The notes under the pieces were generated by a model. The model was not told the DNA's origin. It saw only the letters and a list, made by a program, of their open reading frames with translations, and did not search any database. The translations under genes were made by a program, and so were the position numbers. From Spodoptera frugiperda (taxonomy: Eukaryota > Arthropoda > Insecta > Lepidoptera > Noctuidae), in the NCBI RefSeq assembly GCF_023101765.2, contig NC_064237.1, positions 7,597,649-7,661,648 of the forward strand: a stretch of 64,000 nt of DNA, read 5' to 3'. This document shows positions 25,301 through 37,784 of this stretch, one piece after another. Every line of letters starts with the position of its first letter. Position 1 is the first letter of the stretch.

Positions 25301-27930
25301 TGTTAGTTAACATTACGAATGATATAATATTGGCGTAACTTCTAGCACAAATACTAGTGTTAAGCAATGGATAATAAAGCCACGTGTACTCAATCTTATT
25401 ATTTGCTTTTTCTGAGTCTATTTCTACTCTAGAAGAAACTTCATTTCGAAAGTTTTATCAGTTATAAAGTGATCGATCTAACTACGAGGCGAGTGTAGTC
25501 ACTGCTCACGAAACTCGTAGCACGTCTACGCCGTAGCTTACTGTGCTACGAGAAATACTACGACTCATTTAAAGTTACACTAACAAAACCAGCTGGTTTA
25601 TTTTTTGTATAAATTGCGGCGCGTAGCTCCCGGCAAAGAATATGTCACCCCTCCTTTTACGGTTAATGTCGTAAAAGGTAAATAGGGCATTACGTGAAGG
25701 GGATAGACACCAAAAGATTCAAGTATGCAAATAAAAGTTACTAGTACCACAAATCTGTCGGCTTTTTGCGGTGGCTTTAGTATTTGTAGACTTTATTTAT
25801 ACAAAATACCAGAACTCTGTATAATCAAAACGTAAATGCTGCGTTTAATTATATCTCATTTGCACTGACTGGGTAAGCAAATAACTCAAGATGGGTATCT
25901 CAAATGAAATTAAATCATAATTTGCGTAAACAAGGATAGACACTCGATTCTATTCAACATTAATGTGACACATGAACATCGTAATTGGACAATTAGTGTA
26001 AACCTGCTGCGGCATGTATACCACTACATTTATACGAAATGTTGTAATTATCGTAGTCACGCAAACGACTAATTATTATATATACACGCACAAGGTTAGC
26101 GAACCACTGTCATTTGTGCGCCATCTTGATTTCCACTCATATTTTGTGCCGTCAAGTATAATAAGAATATTTTAAATTAACTTTTGCCCGGCTTCGGTTA
26201 TGTGGCCTCGGGGACGGGACCAAAATGTTTATTGTTGTTTTTTCTCTTAACATTGTCGCTAAATGGCTGTTGTGGCTTTTAAACTCATTGATTATCGAGA
26301 TTTAAAGAATAAAAAGCAAAAGTTTCATCCATTGTCTTGCTAATGAGCGCGCGACAAGTTCTTAGTAAAAAGGATCCTGGAAACACTAGGGACGGAAGAC
26401 TGCGACCCTACTTTTGTTTTTTAAACTGAACAAACAGAAACAATGCGAGATAAAACGTTACAAGGCATTATTCAGCTTTTTAACACGTCGTTTTAATGGT
26501 TCACTTAATTGTTCTTATGTACCAGCCTTTGCATTATACAGGTTCTTATTATGATTAATACTAATAATGTTTGCAACATGTCTCTCGCATTGTTTATATG
26601 ATTTGATAACTAACGATCTCTATCGATTCAGTAAACATTAACAGACAAAAGCAATGTTACTAAAATCATATATCTATGTGGTCATAGGAAAACGATTAAT
26701 GTAATCTCTCGATAAAGCTTTATTGGAAAAAAATATATACGTTTATTCTTTATAATTATAAAAAACGTATTTTAAAATAGACTAAAATATTCTTACAAAC
26801 ACGTAAGTGCATTGTTGGCGTGGTGAAATTAGCCATGCGACAAGGTATGTCGTAAGTCTAGAACTCTAGATTATATTTAAATGATTTTAATATTTTAGTT
26901 ATGCACATAATATGGAAAAATAAACAGAACTATGTACATTAATTCAGGCTTTTTCTTTAAGAAGGTTAGCGAAATGTACATAATAATATACTTTTACTGT
27001 AACTCTGTTTTTAACCATTGTTTTCTATAAATAATCTTTACTAAGGAACAGTTTAACTCATCATTAAATGTCTCTAAGTATGACAATAAGTCCAACAAAA
27101 TGAGAAAAAGAATAAAAATACCTATTATAATACTAAAACTAATTTAGAATTAAAAATCAAACAACGATATACGTGTTAAACAATGGCGCAGACAATTACA
27201 CTAAACGCAGTTAGTTCAAAGCAGCTAAGCTAATTCAAAAATTAATTTTGTTCCTAATGAAACTACGAAAACGACTTTATCCCACTGGAAATCTACAATA
27301 TCTGGGGCAAACATATTTTTTACTTTTTTGTCCAAAAACGTCCAGTTTTCGAGCACAGTTGTTGGTTGGGTCATGATTTATGTATGTATGTATATGTGTG
27401 TATAATATATAAGCACCTTTCTTCATAGATTATGTTCTTGATCCTTCAAACCAGTCATATTTTTGCCATAAAATAAACGAATATAAAGCGTAAAGAAACA
27501 AGAGTTGGCTCGAAAATTGCTAAGATGGTGTAAGCGTTCGAGCGACTGTTGTATTCAGAAAGGTATTTATAATTCGGAAAAGGAATTTTTGGAAACAAAA
27601 ATGTTTATTTTACTAAGAGTTAATAAGCGGCACTAGATAGTTGCTAAAAATTATTTATTCAACAACTAAGCTGAGGATTGCCTTGCAAACATAACTTTTA
27701 TAGTTTTTTTTTTTTATTTTGTTCGCCATTATATTTTGCGTAAGCTGCGAGATTAAAGTAAGCGAAATAGGTCGCTGTGGAGCTCTTTGGATCAGTAACC
27801 AAAAAGGCATAATAGCTTTTTAATACGAAAATCACTTTTATATATACATAGAACTCTTACACGTGCCACGTATTTTGATTGAAAATTTGGCTTTATTTTA
27901 TTACGACACTTTTTCTGTGACACCATAAAA
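22396..27930. other. AT-rich intergenic DNA
   Basis: No gene recognised. A CGTAGC-rich patch (25499-25565) and a GGTTAATGTCGTAAAAGG motif (25655-25690) look like degraded dispersed repeats. The rest is anonymous AT-rich sequence. Confidence 0.45.
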
Positions 27931-28229
27931 GTGCTTTTCTACCAGAGCTGTGCTATGTCACGAAGATGTAATAGCTGAGCTTTGAAACTATGTGACCGAT
28001 TCCACTGATACTAAGTTATGTATGTAGCTGTACGAGGAAGATGCACAGCTCGGGTATATGATGTATCGATAATAGGGAAGCCATCCATTGCACGCATCTT
28101 TACATATAAAAACCATAGCTTTGCTGAGTCTGTTTCCACCGATGGTATGCTATGTGTACCAATTAATATGATTGGTGGAAGCCAATCGCAACCACAGCAA
28201 CGTAGCATAGCACATCTCTGGACGAGCAC
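27931..28229. mobile_element. MITE with imperfect terminal inverted repeats
   Basis: The left end GTGCTTTTCTACCAGAGCTG and the right end, read inwards GTGCTCGTCCAGAGATGTGC, match imperfectly. Both run into GTGCTATG. The 299-bp interior carries open frames on both strands, which are by-products of the repeat. No convincing target-site duplication was found, so the ends may be off by a few bases. Confidence 0.5.
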
Positions 28230-28410
28230 CCTAACTCTGAACTGTTTGAAGTGTGGTTTTATATCGAAAACCTTGTTCATCATGCAAATAAAATGTTGGT
28301 TGACAGGCAACTATGAGGTTCAGGATTCCTTGGTTAGTAAACAATTTTAAACTTCGTGATAGAACAATGTAAGCTTTGTTAATGGCCATATGTAACAGCG
28401 GACTATTTAT

Positions 28411-28670
28411 ATTGTAAAACATACCTATAATTATCGTCACGCCTTTTATCTCCGAAGGGGTAGGCAGAGGTGCACATTACGGCATGCTATATAATGTACA
28501 CCCACTTTCCACCACTTGTTTTATAAGTTCCAATGGCACATTCCAGACTCCGTGCTACTGTTGAGAAATTTTCGAAAAACCGAAAAAAAAACAGTAATAT
28601 TTTGCCCATTCCGGGAATTAAACCCGAGACCCCTTGCTTGGTAGTCGCTTTCGCGACGATTGTAAAACAT
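28411..28670 (-). mobile_element. tRNA-derived SINE, copy B with 12-bp target duplication
   Basis: A SINE body (28423-28658) is flanked by identical direct repeats ATTGTAAAACAT at 28411-28422 and 28659-28670. The 5' tRNA-like head is cut just beyond the B box region, so the copy is 5' truncated. The terminal duplication shows LINE-machinery insertion. Confidence 0.8.
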
Positions 28671-28959
28671 GGTTGCGAATATCTATTTAAGGAAATGTTT
28701 TTCCTTAAACTCGTTGTACGTTACATATGTACATAATTTATTTTCATCCATCAGACGATGCATGTGAGCTAATTAATCATAATTAATGTACTTAAAATTC
28801 AACAGAAAATCGAGTTTGTCAGGTGAGATTATAAGGTTTATGCGCCTTACAAATGTGTTATTGAAATTATAAAATGTAATAGCAGGAGTAGCCATAGTAC
28901 ATACAGAAGTCAGCATGTAAGGCTCCTTCTAACTGCTGAAAACTATACAATACATTTTC
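28671..28959. other. AT-rich intergenic DNA
   Basis: Nothing recognised between the SINE and the LINE-tail insertion. Confidence 0.5.
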
Positions 28960-29151
28960 AACTTTATCAGGAAACGGTAAGGTTTTTTTGGAAGGGGGAA
29001 CATTATTGAGTGGCTTCTCTCGCCTTGGGTGAGGCGAGAGGGAGTGTCAGACTCTTACTGACTAAACACCAGACCGTTCCTACTCCTGCTTTTCGAGCCG
29101 GAGCCCCGGTAAATCCATTAGGTAATCCGCAAACTTTATCAAAAAACGGTA
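28960..29151 (-). mobile_element. R1-type LINE tail insertion with ~21-bp target duplication
   Basis: The insert (about 28981-29130, minus strand) carries CTTCTCTCGCC, GAGGGAGTGTCAGACTC, CCGGAGCCCCGGTAAA and a T run (poly(A) on the minus strand) at its left edge. It is flanked by direct repeats at 28960-28980 and 29131-29151 that differ at two positions. Its central part matches the 3' UTR of the R1-clade LINE at 37.6 kb. It is either a heavily 5'-truncated LINE or a SINE sharing its tail. Confidence 0.65.
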
Positions 29152-30635
29152 ATTTTATTATCTGGTATTCAATGTATACACCTTATTAACATGTGCTTTT
29201 CATAAGGCAAGTAAAGAACATCCTTTCGTACATAACAAGTGTCTTGTTACTACTACTACTACATAATCCCATTGACTGAATATTGTTTCAAACATAATGT
29301 TAATCGAATTTCGAATCTAAGACATTGTACATAGAACTTCAACTTGCAAAGATTAGATCAAATTGGCGATCAAATGAATGGCATCTTCAGTCTTAGGTAC
29401 TTTGACTATACACCATTAATACCCTGAAAAGGCAAGCAAATAGTTGATTAGATTTAAAGAAAATACATTTTAAAACAACAAATACTAATTAATCTACCCA
29501 ACAACGGTGGACAACATAAAAACCTAGGAATGTTATTAGGGTAGGCAAAATTACGAGAACTGTGAAACAGAATTGGTTGGATTTCAACCGCAAGCTATAC
29601 TGGTACATGCGACGTCACATGAAATTACACAAAACCAGTTTATCGTGGTCTCAGATTGGGTGGGCTTGCAATGCTTTCAACGGTCAGCTTATATTAGTTT
29701 TGCATAGCACAATATGTATCCGTGGGTACTAATTAAAATGTGAGTGTAACAAGTGACCTACTTCCATTGCGTTTGAGGTCCAATGTCCGCAAAATACTCT
29801 ATTTACTATCCTAACTATTATTTGTATGTATGTGTGTCGTGTGTAGCCTACTAACATGCTTGTTGATTTATCTCGAACCTAGCTACGAATAAATTTATTT
29901 GACTTAGGAATTTGTTTTAAAATTTGATGTATGAATACGTATGTATGTATTACTGGAGTCGAAAGTGACTAGAATAATTTTGATAAAATCTTCGAGTAAT
30001 ATTTAGGTTAAAGACTTACTTATCAAGATGGATATTTTCAACACTACTACATACAATTAGTATTAAATTTATAACTAATTTAGTTTCTAAATAATGCAAA
30101 AACGCAGTTGATAAGCTGTTGCTATTTTCAATTTCGAAACATGCACAGAAAATAAAGTAAAACAACAAGAAAAACTTACTGATATAGGTAGTCCTCATAT
30201 GACGTGCTAACTTTTCCCTGTGAGGTGATTACCACCTTATCTTTTGAGCACAAGACTTTACTTATAACTCCTAGGTCACATAGTCTGGAACTAAGCCTAT
30301 TTAGGTCGACAATCTTTCTCACTATTACAAAAGTCCAATATATGCCTCCGTCTGACCCAAATATACATAAACCTACAGAAAATCACAGTTCTTTTGACAT
30401 AAAAGAGCGCCAAATCGTGGATGAAAGCTATTCTAATATATTTACATAATAATCAGATAACATATCTACTAGATATAACAATAACCATTCCCAACGGTTA
30501 ACTTTTACGTAAGTATACATCGATAAGACATCTTTTCTTGCCTTTTTTTCGTAGAAAAGTTTGTGAAGAGATTGCACTGCAACGATACAACGCGCGTTTT
30601 TTTTGTTTTTGGTTTGTCTTGTAGTCATATACATA

Positions 30636-30720
30636 CGTACATAATTTCACGCTTGTCTCCCATGGGGTTGGGTAGAGACAAATGGACCGTCAATTTGCAG
30701 TCATATATATTTTCTGTTGA
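30636..30720 (+). mobile_element. dispersed repeat fragment (CGCCTGTCTCCCATG type)
   Basis: Contains ACATACGTACATAA, CACGCTTGTCTCCCATGGG and GGGTAGAGACAAATGGA. A second copy at 45.26-45.36 kb shares the ACATACATA-CACGCCTGTCTCCCATG order. No coding content; class unknown, probably SINE-like. Confidence 0.45.
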
Positions 30721-30786
30721 TTGATTGATTGCATTGATTAAAATAAGTTAATGGGACAACTAATGCTATGCTATATTGCCTTTTTC

Positions 30787-30815
30787 TAACCGACTTTAAA
30801 AAAGGCGGTTGTCAG
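30787..30815 (-). repeat. fragment of AACCGACTT dispersed repeat
   Basis: CTAACCGACTTTAAAAAAGG is the end of the same moth repeat found at 22.35 kb and 37.5 kb. Only the terminus is recognisable. Confidence 0.35.
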
Positions 30816-33800
30816 TTTTATTATGATGATTATTTTTCAACCAAAAAGCTTGAGTACCTTAGTACTTTTATCTGCATTATCTGCACATATGAAACAAATA
30901 ATTATGCATTTTATTTCGTTTAAATGAGCACGTAACCGAATCTGAGCGTTGACCCCAATCAACTTAAAAATCCCGAAAAAACGAACACATACAGAACTCG
31001 ACGTAAATAGAAATCGCTGGCTGCAAATGGGGAACTATCTACGTAATCAAAATCAATAGTTTTCGAACTCATTATATCTCGAACTAAGCAATTGATTTTG
31101 TTCATTCACTTCCATAGTTGAGTTGAGTGCGAACTTATTCTGTTTCGTACAACGAGCTTTGCTACGGAAATGCAGTGCACTTGGAGAGAAACTCGACTTA
31201 TAAATTATTCAAGTAGTGAGACACTTCAAATATAGCACAGTCGCTGCGCGTTATTTTGAGAACAACGACTGCTCTGCCGACGTGGCGTTCGATGCGGCCG
31301 CGCCGCTTGACCTCATTCTGACCTTAGACTGTGACAATGCCACGTTTCAATGTAGCCACCATTTAACCCCAAGTTCAATTACCATTCGAACTGTTTACTC
31401 TAAAACCCTCCCTCTATCCTTATATTATCTGTTGAACTAAACGCACCTATTCCTTTCTTTCTTTAAATATACCAGAACGGGTTTCGTCAGGAAGTAAGAT
31501 AATGCAAGAGAATATACGATCTTACTTTTGTAATTTATTGCCCCCATATTCCAGTTTATAGCTGAGCAAAGACGTCGCTTTATGGTAATTACCTTCTACA
31601 CGTTCTTCAAAGTAAAGGTAGAGGTCACGTATGAATTTTTTGATCACATAAGTCCTTTATGAGGAACTTGCAATCATATTTTCATAGACTAGTTGTGCGA
31701 GAGGTATATCAACGTCAAAGGCTTGAATAATTTGCGATGTTTGGCATCTCTGCTGTAGCAAACAGGAGTATCTAAAGTTTCTCTCTGTTATCAAATTACG
31801 TTCACATTAATTACAACAAGATACAGAGTGTCGTTGTTGTATCGATATTAAAGTAAATATATCTATTTTACCTCCATTAATTACATTTTGGTATGTTATA
31901 TTTTATGCATTTTGAGTAAAAAATTACTCAAACCATTCTCTCCCACGTCGTCAGTGGTTATAAATATTCAAACAATATGGATGAAACACACGAGATCCAT
32001 CTAAAAAATTACATCTGCACGCGTCTTGCGAGAGCCAGCTGTAAGCTGGATTTAATGTGATTCAGCGAAGAAAACAATTTTGGCATCCACATTGCACTTA
32101 AAAATAATTAAAGTGACGACTACTTTTACGAGCTGTTATAATAATTTTGCTTGAACGGTGCATTCCATGCCTGGCATGTACTCTCTATACATTTTTTGTG
32201 TAGATAAAATTTCAATACCCATACACTGTGTATAAAAAGCTTAAAAGGTCGATGAGAGGGGAATATACCACATGGGAGCCGCGCGATGACGCCGCAGGGT
32301 AGAACCCCGTATTTGAATAACGTTTGTGGCCAAGGATACAACTCAATATTTTCGAAGCCAGAAAGCCTTTCATTGTGACACCTATACAAAGAATTTTCCC
32401 TCCCAACGTCCAACAGAATTAAATATGTAACGTTTTAATTGTGAAAAGTAACATAAAATATTTAACGGCGATCGTGATTTTCATTTTCATAAATAAATTT
32501 AATACCTTAATGCTCGTATTCGTAAACGATGTTCGAGTATTGATTTATACTAAAATCTCTGAGGAATTAAAATCTGTCAGGTTTCATACTAATCTATAAA
32601 TGTCATCGGTGACCTGAATACTTTAGCACCGCGGGACGTAAATATACCTTGAAATTTAGACTCCATCCATTTACAAATGGATTTACAAGAATATTAAAAT
32701 GACTTTCTTTGACACACCCTTTGTAAATACGTCACAACAGTAAAGGTGTGATAGATCTACGAATTTATTACATTTGAATATAATCTTTATTATAATTTGA
32801 ACTATAAATTTTATTGTTGTCACGGGACCTTCATATTCCACACAAATATAAAAAGTATGACGTAGAAAAAGTTACCCATGTCAGATAAGTTTGGCATTCA
32901 ATGTACCTATTCAATATTAAATACCGTTTTATTATTCTATCTCAACACATAAAATCGTATCATTTTACTCTCGTAAAACGAACAATTTAAACACTAATAT
33001 AATTTACCAATGTCTGCAATAATATTCTTTATTGAATTTTACGACTGTTTTAAATTTTCGAGACGTGAGTGCGATGCCATCATTAAAAATAGAGGACGAC
33101 ATTTTATAAATTATGTAGGAGAGCGGGTACGAGTACAATACCTAGGCTATGCTCTTATAGTGCCATAAAGGTTTGCGTCACGTCCTTATCAAGCTTTATT
33201 TAGTTGTTAACTTACTATATTTTATGTTTTATGTATGTTGTAATAAAGGATTTTAGTAAATCCAGCGGTATGTGTGCTTATAAAAGCGTTAATTGAAACA
33301 GTAAAACGTTGTGACACCCTGTCGCATGCTGACAGCGAGAATCATAAGCCAGTTATTGAATTAAAATAGAGCGCAGAGATCAACAATTTGTGGTTTTCTC
33401 TGATTTTATAAAATATAGTTTGTATTATTTTATACTATATGAGCTGAAACACAAATATGAGACCAAAATCGACACGAATGAGTTTTTTTTGTGAAAACAG
33501 TGAAAGAAATCTTTTTCTTGCTTTTGATATTGTATTACGACATATCAATGTCCGTTTTGAACTACAAATGGTTTTAAAAAATTATATCACATATCAAAAT
33601 AACTAATTTATTGAAGATGCAATGAAAAGATAGTAATCGTACCCATGAGCTCATGTCAAATAGAATTTAAATGTGTATGAAATCTAGTAGTGATAATTTT
33701 ATGCACTATCTCACACATTCCATTCTGTCATAATCTGTTTTGTAGATAGCACTAAACAAACGATACTAACTTAACGTGTATCTTGTACCACAAAAAGTAA

Positions 33801-36800
33801 CCTCTGTGTATTTATGAAGATTTGATTACCTATTATGAGCTGAAATTGCAATTCTGATGTTAGCCCCTCCGTTCGTTTATGTCCATGTTTCGCCGCTTAA
33901 ACTGCACAATATTGGATATATCCGGCAAAGGCTCGGCCGAATCATTGCGCGGCCAAACGCCTCTCCGTTAAGCACAGAACAGTAGCGCTGTGTCACAGAA
34001 TAATGACACAAAGGCTTTATTTTAAGAACCGCTATTATCTTCCCGCTGCACAACTTTCACGCCCCCCAGCTAAATTAAAATATCTTGCTAGAAATGAACT
34101 TGAAGTAAAGCTTTTCTATGACACAGTTTGTGAAATATTAAATGAAGTTACAAAGATGTATACGATCGTAAAAGTTTTCTGTTTAGTACTTCCGCGAGGG
34201 TCGTCGAAGACGCTCCAAGTTTTGCTAAAGCTGAGAGTCGTAATTCTGCACGCGACTGTCATCTCTGTATTGTTAAAATAAAGTCTATTGTGTACTACGT
34301 CTTATACGACAGACAGATCTCTTAAGCGTTAAATTTCAGAGCGTGCATAGAAATGTAGTTTATATTTTAAAAGGTTGAAACTTCATCACTTATATGTCCA
34401 TTTACGACCTATAAAATGTCAAAACCCGCCGGAATTTCGATACAAACAAATTACTCGGCCCGCATTTGCAATACGAGCAAAATGAAAATAAGCAATAACA
34501 ATATTTTTATGCAGCGACGAGTTCTTTATAGGCAATTTTTCTGGGCGAATAGTGTTTTGATGATACCGGTTGATATATTATAAGCCATAAGCCTACATAT
34601 TATTGACATGAAAGTAAATTTATGTCTTAGAACAAGTACAAATCACGGGGAAATTGGACGAGATTTTTCACGAGGTTTAGTTTTAATTGTACTCGGTTCT
34701 ACTTTTATTACATTTACTCGAGTTAATCTAACTGATTACGTGGCCGGTACTTGTAGCGTTGTTACAATAAAACAGTCGACTGTAATTAGTTCGTTGACCG
34801 TTTGGATACAGATTTTCTCGAAATGGCTTTTACTGTGAAACTTGTTCGTATGCATTCCGCGTAGTTGGTTGTGACATAATCCTTTCCGAAAACCCACAGG
34901 GAAAAGGTGACGGCCCATTTTTATTCTACAACACCGAACAGGAACATGTACGTAGGTGCATGTGTCATAACTAACGGACCTAAATTTTCCAATTTTCCTC
35001 GGAAAGGTTTATACATAAAACTTTTGAATAGAACATGCGGTGTGACTGTACACACAACTACAACAATAGATTGCTCGGTAACTGCACAGAACTACAATAG
35101 AGTTTAGGAATTTTATAAAACTGACGTCCAGCTTTCCATCGGACATTAACAAATGGTTTTATTTTAAGTTTTTGCTTATTCATTTGAGTTTTGTTTGTCA
35201 GCTCTTGCACTGCTGTTTAAAGCAGAATTAAATTAACGTTGAATAGGTAATACTGAGAACTTTATTATCTTATGAAAAATATTTTATTTAAATCCTGTAG
35301 TAATCGAGAGATCACTTTACTATAAATATCCAACAATTCCTACAATATATATATAATGATTCATAAAGGGCAATTTCATTTTCAAGAGCCACATAAAAAA
35401 CCCTTTCATTTGAAACGTGGACAACATGCGGGAGGGTATTATAAGTCATCATAACGGTCGCGGCCATGATACCCAAAAGGTTAGATAGTGGTGTACCTAT
35501 GTCATACCCACCCTTCTCATATATCCAGTCTTGTATAAAGGTATTAGGTTCTGACAGCGGCCGTGCCCATCACCATTTATCAGTCAAAACTTCGAACTTG
35601 AAACATGTTATAACTAAAAATTTAAAGACCTAATCTTCAGTACACACATTTCAGTCTAAGTATTAAATTTCATACCACAAAGTCGCCACCTGTTTTTCTT
35701 AGTACAATAATGCTGATACAGATAAGTAGCTTATACCTGCACTATATTTTCCTTTCAATCCCGATCTACCGAGAAAATGGATCATTGTTGTCCGCAAAAT
35801 AAGACGAAGAGCATACTCAGATGTTTTCTTTGAGCGTCGGAAAGCTTAAGCATTCCACATAACTGCTTTGAAATTGCACACAACTCAAAGCACGTCATGC
35901 AACATCATTTATTTCTATTAACCAGAAAATATTCTCGCACAAATTGCCTAGCGTGTAAATAATTTGAAAACAAATTACTGGCGAAGTCGCAATAAAAATT
36001 CGCGTGTGGGAAAACGAGGAGTATATAATATAAAAGCTTATGAATACGTGCAAGTAGGTAGTTCTTAACACGGCCGGCGAGGATGGAGGCGAGCGTACTT
36101 GGCGTGGGCTCAAGACCTCTTCATTCCCCTATGTCTCGCCGGTAAATAATTGCGACTGTACCGCACGCCACTCACCTTGACAATTATGTGCACTTTATTT
36201 GACGGGTCTCCTACTACCTCACCCTTTGTAGTAGGCGTATTATAAAACACTCACGGACAAAACCCAACTCTACGAATTAAAAGCTTTATCATCAAAGTAG
36301 CCCTTGAACGATAACTTTTTTGGAGGCTGAGCGAATTTTAATTTAATTTAACTTAACAATAAAGGCTATTGAAGATCGGTGACTGATATACAAGTTGTTA
36401 GACAATGGGGGCGACATTAATTATGTATGCCTGGGACTTGACTTAGTAATCTATCGATATAATAGGTCTATCAATCCCTTTTCTACATGTAGCGATAGCG
36501 AGGCAACGAAATATAATAAATGTGAACAAGACCTTATTGTTCGCCGCTATGTTTAGGTCTCTTTGTAAAAGACAGCTGTGATAAATGGGTCAGCACGAGC
36601 GACGCTTGAAGGCAATGCTCTATTAACCTGTCATACTTACTTATATGCTACCGTCATGTGTACTTTACATAATTAAATATTGATGTACTTATTTACAATT
36701 TACTTGTTACTGTTGTTGTTAATATTTATATTTGATCTTGTGAAAATTACTTGAACATTTTCAACATGAAATATAAAGACAACATAACCACTTAGTTAAT

Positions 36801-37383
36801 TATACAAAGTTGAAAAGTCCTACCTTAGTGTGCGCGAGAAAATTCCAAGTTATTCGGAGAACTGTTTCATTTGCTTGGTAAAAGTTGGGCTGAAGCATAT
36901 AGCATTATCTCAGGGCCTAATGCGAGCAGTTTTCCAAACAATTACATAAGCACATGCAGGTAGCTGGCGGGCTGCAGACGATGCCAAGAGACGCGAGCCA
37001 ACGTACACGTCATCACGTAACACACCTCTGTAGAATACAAATGAAAGGGTTGCCTCAACTGTTTGTATTCAACTTCATCAAATTTGCCCTACTGGACCGT
37101 GTTTAACCAACGACAATTAAACGACGATTGGTAAACTTTTGCGATTGCTATTCATATTGACGCAGTGAATAGAGAAATCGTGGGTGTGTGATATAAATAC
37201 AGATGTGTACCAACTACTTGGGTAGATTGTTTTAAAGGTCACATGAAGTTTGTTATACTTGACGTATAGATAATTAATGATTAGTTCTTACACTTTATAC
37301 GTTATATTGGATTTCATATTCCATGTATTAACTTCGTGGTAAAACAAGATTACAAAAATTTTAAGAAAATGTTTCTTTTTTAA

Positions 37384-37555
37384 ATGAACCGCCTTCAATT
37401 TTTTTACCGCCTCCATTTTTTTTAAGTCAGCTATTATCCTTAAATATTTATCCAAAGTCTGAAAACCGCCTCAAAATTGGCTCAGCCAAAAGCGAGATAA
37501 TAGCGCACATACATACATAAATATAGGTCAAACTGAGAACCTCCTTCTAAAATCG
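37384..37555 (+). mobile_element. dispersed repeat fragment next to the R1-type LINE
   Basis: Contains AACCGCCTTCAA, GCGAGATAATAGCGCACATAC, a CATA run and CTGAGAACCTCCTTCTAAAA, the familiar order of a very common lepidopteran repeat. It ends just before the LINE and may have been its insertion site. Confidence 0.45.
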
Positions 37556-37784
37556 GATAAATATGTTTCTATGAATTGAAATCCTTCTCCTGCCTTTCGA
37601 GCCGGAGCCCCGGTAAACCCGCTAGGTTGTCCGCAGCTCCGGATTAGGCATCAGCCCTACTGGGCCCCATCTGTGGTGGTCTGATGGCTCTTTGAGGCGC
37701 GCGCGGAACGCGACGCGCCGCACGCACGGGTCTGGTTCTGGTCGGGCGGCGAACTACCCTTGCTCGCCGTCCGCAGGCCCGCAC

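Larger units (their letters stand above)
29152..37383. other. long AT-rich intergenic stretch with a few repeat fragments
   Basis: No gene recognised on either strand. Moderately GC-rich patches at 31.27, 33.9 and 36.1 kb show no exon structure that I can defend. Two short dispersed-repeat fragments are listed separately. Confidence 0.45.

Noticed and set aside
28011..28350. Frames of 99 and 110 codons on opposite strands
   Set aside because: Coincide with a terminal-inverted-repeat element and the SINE boundary; no protein family.
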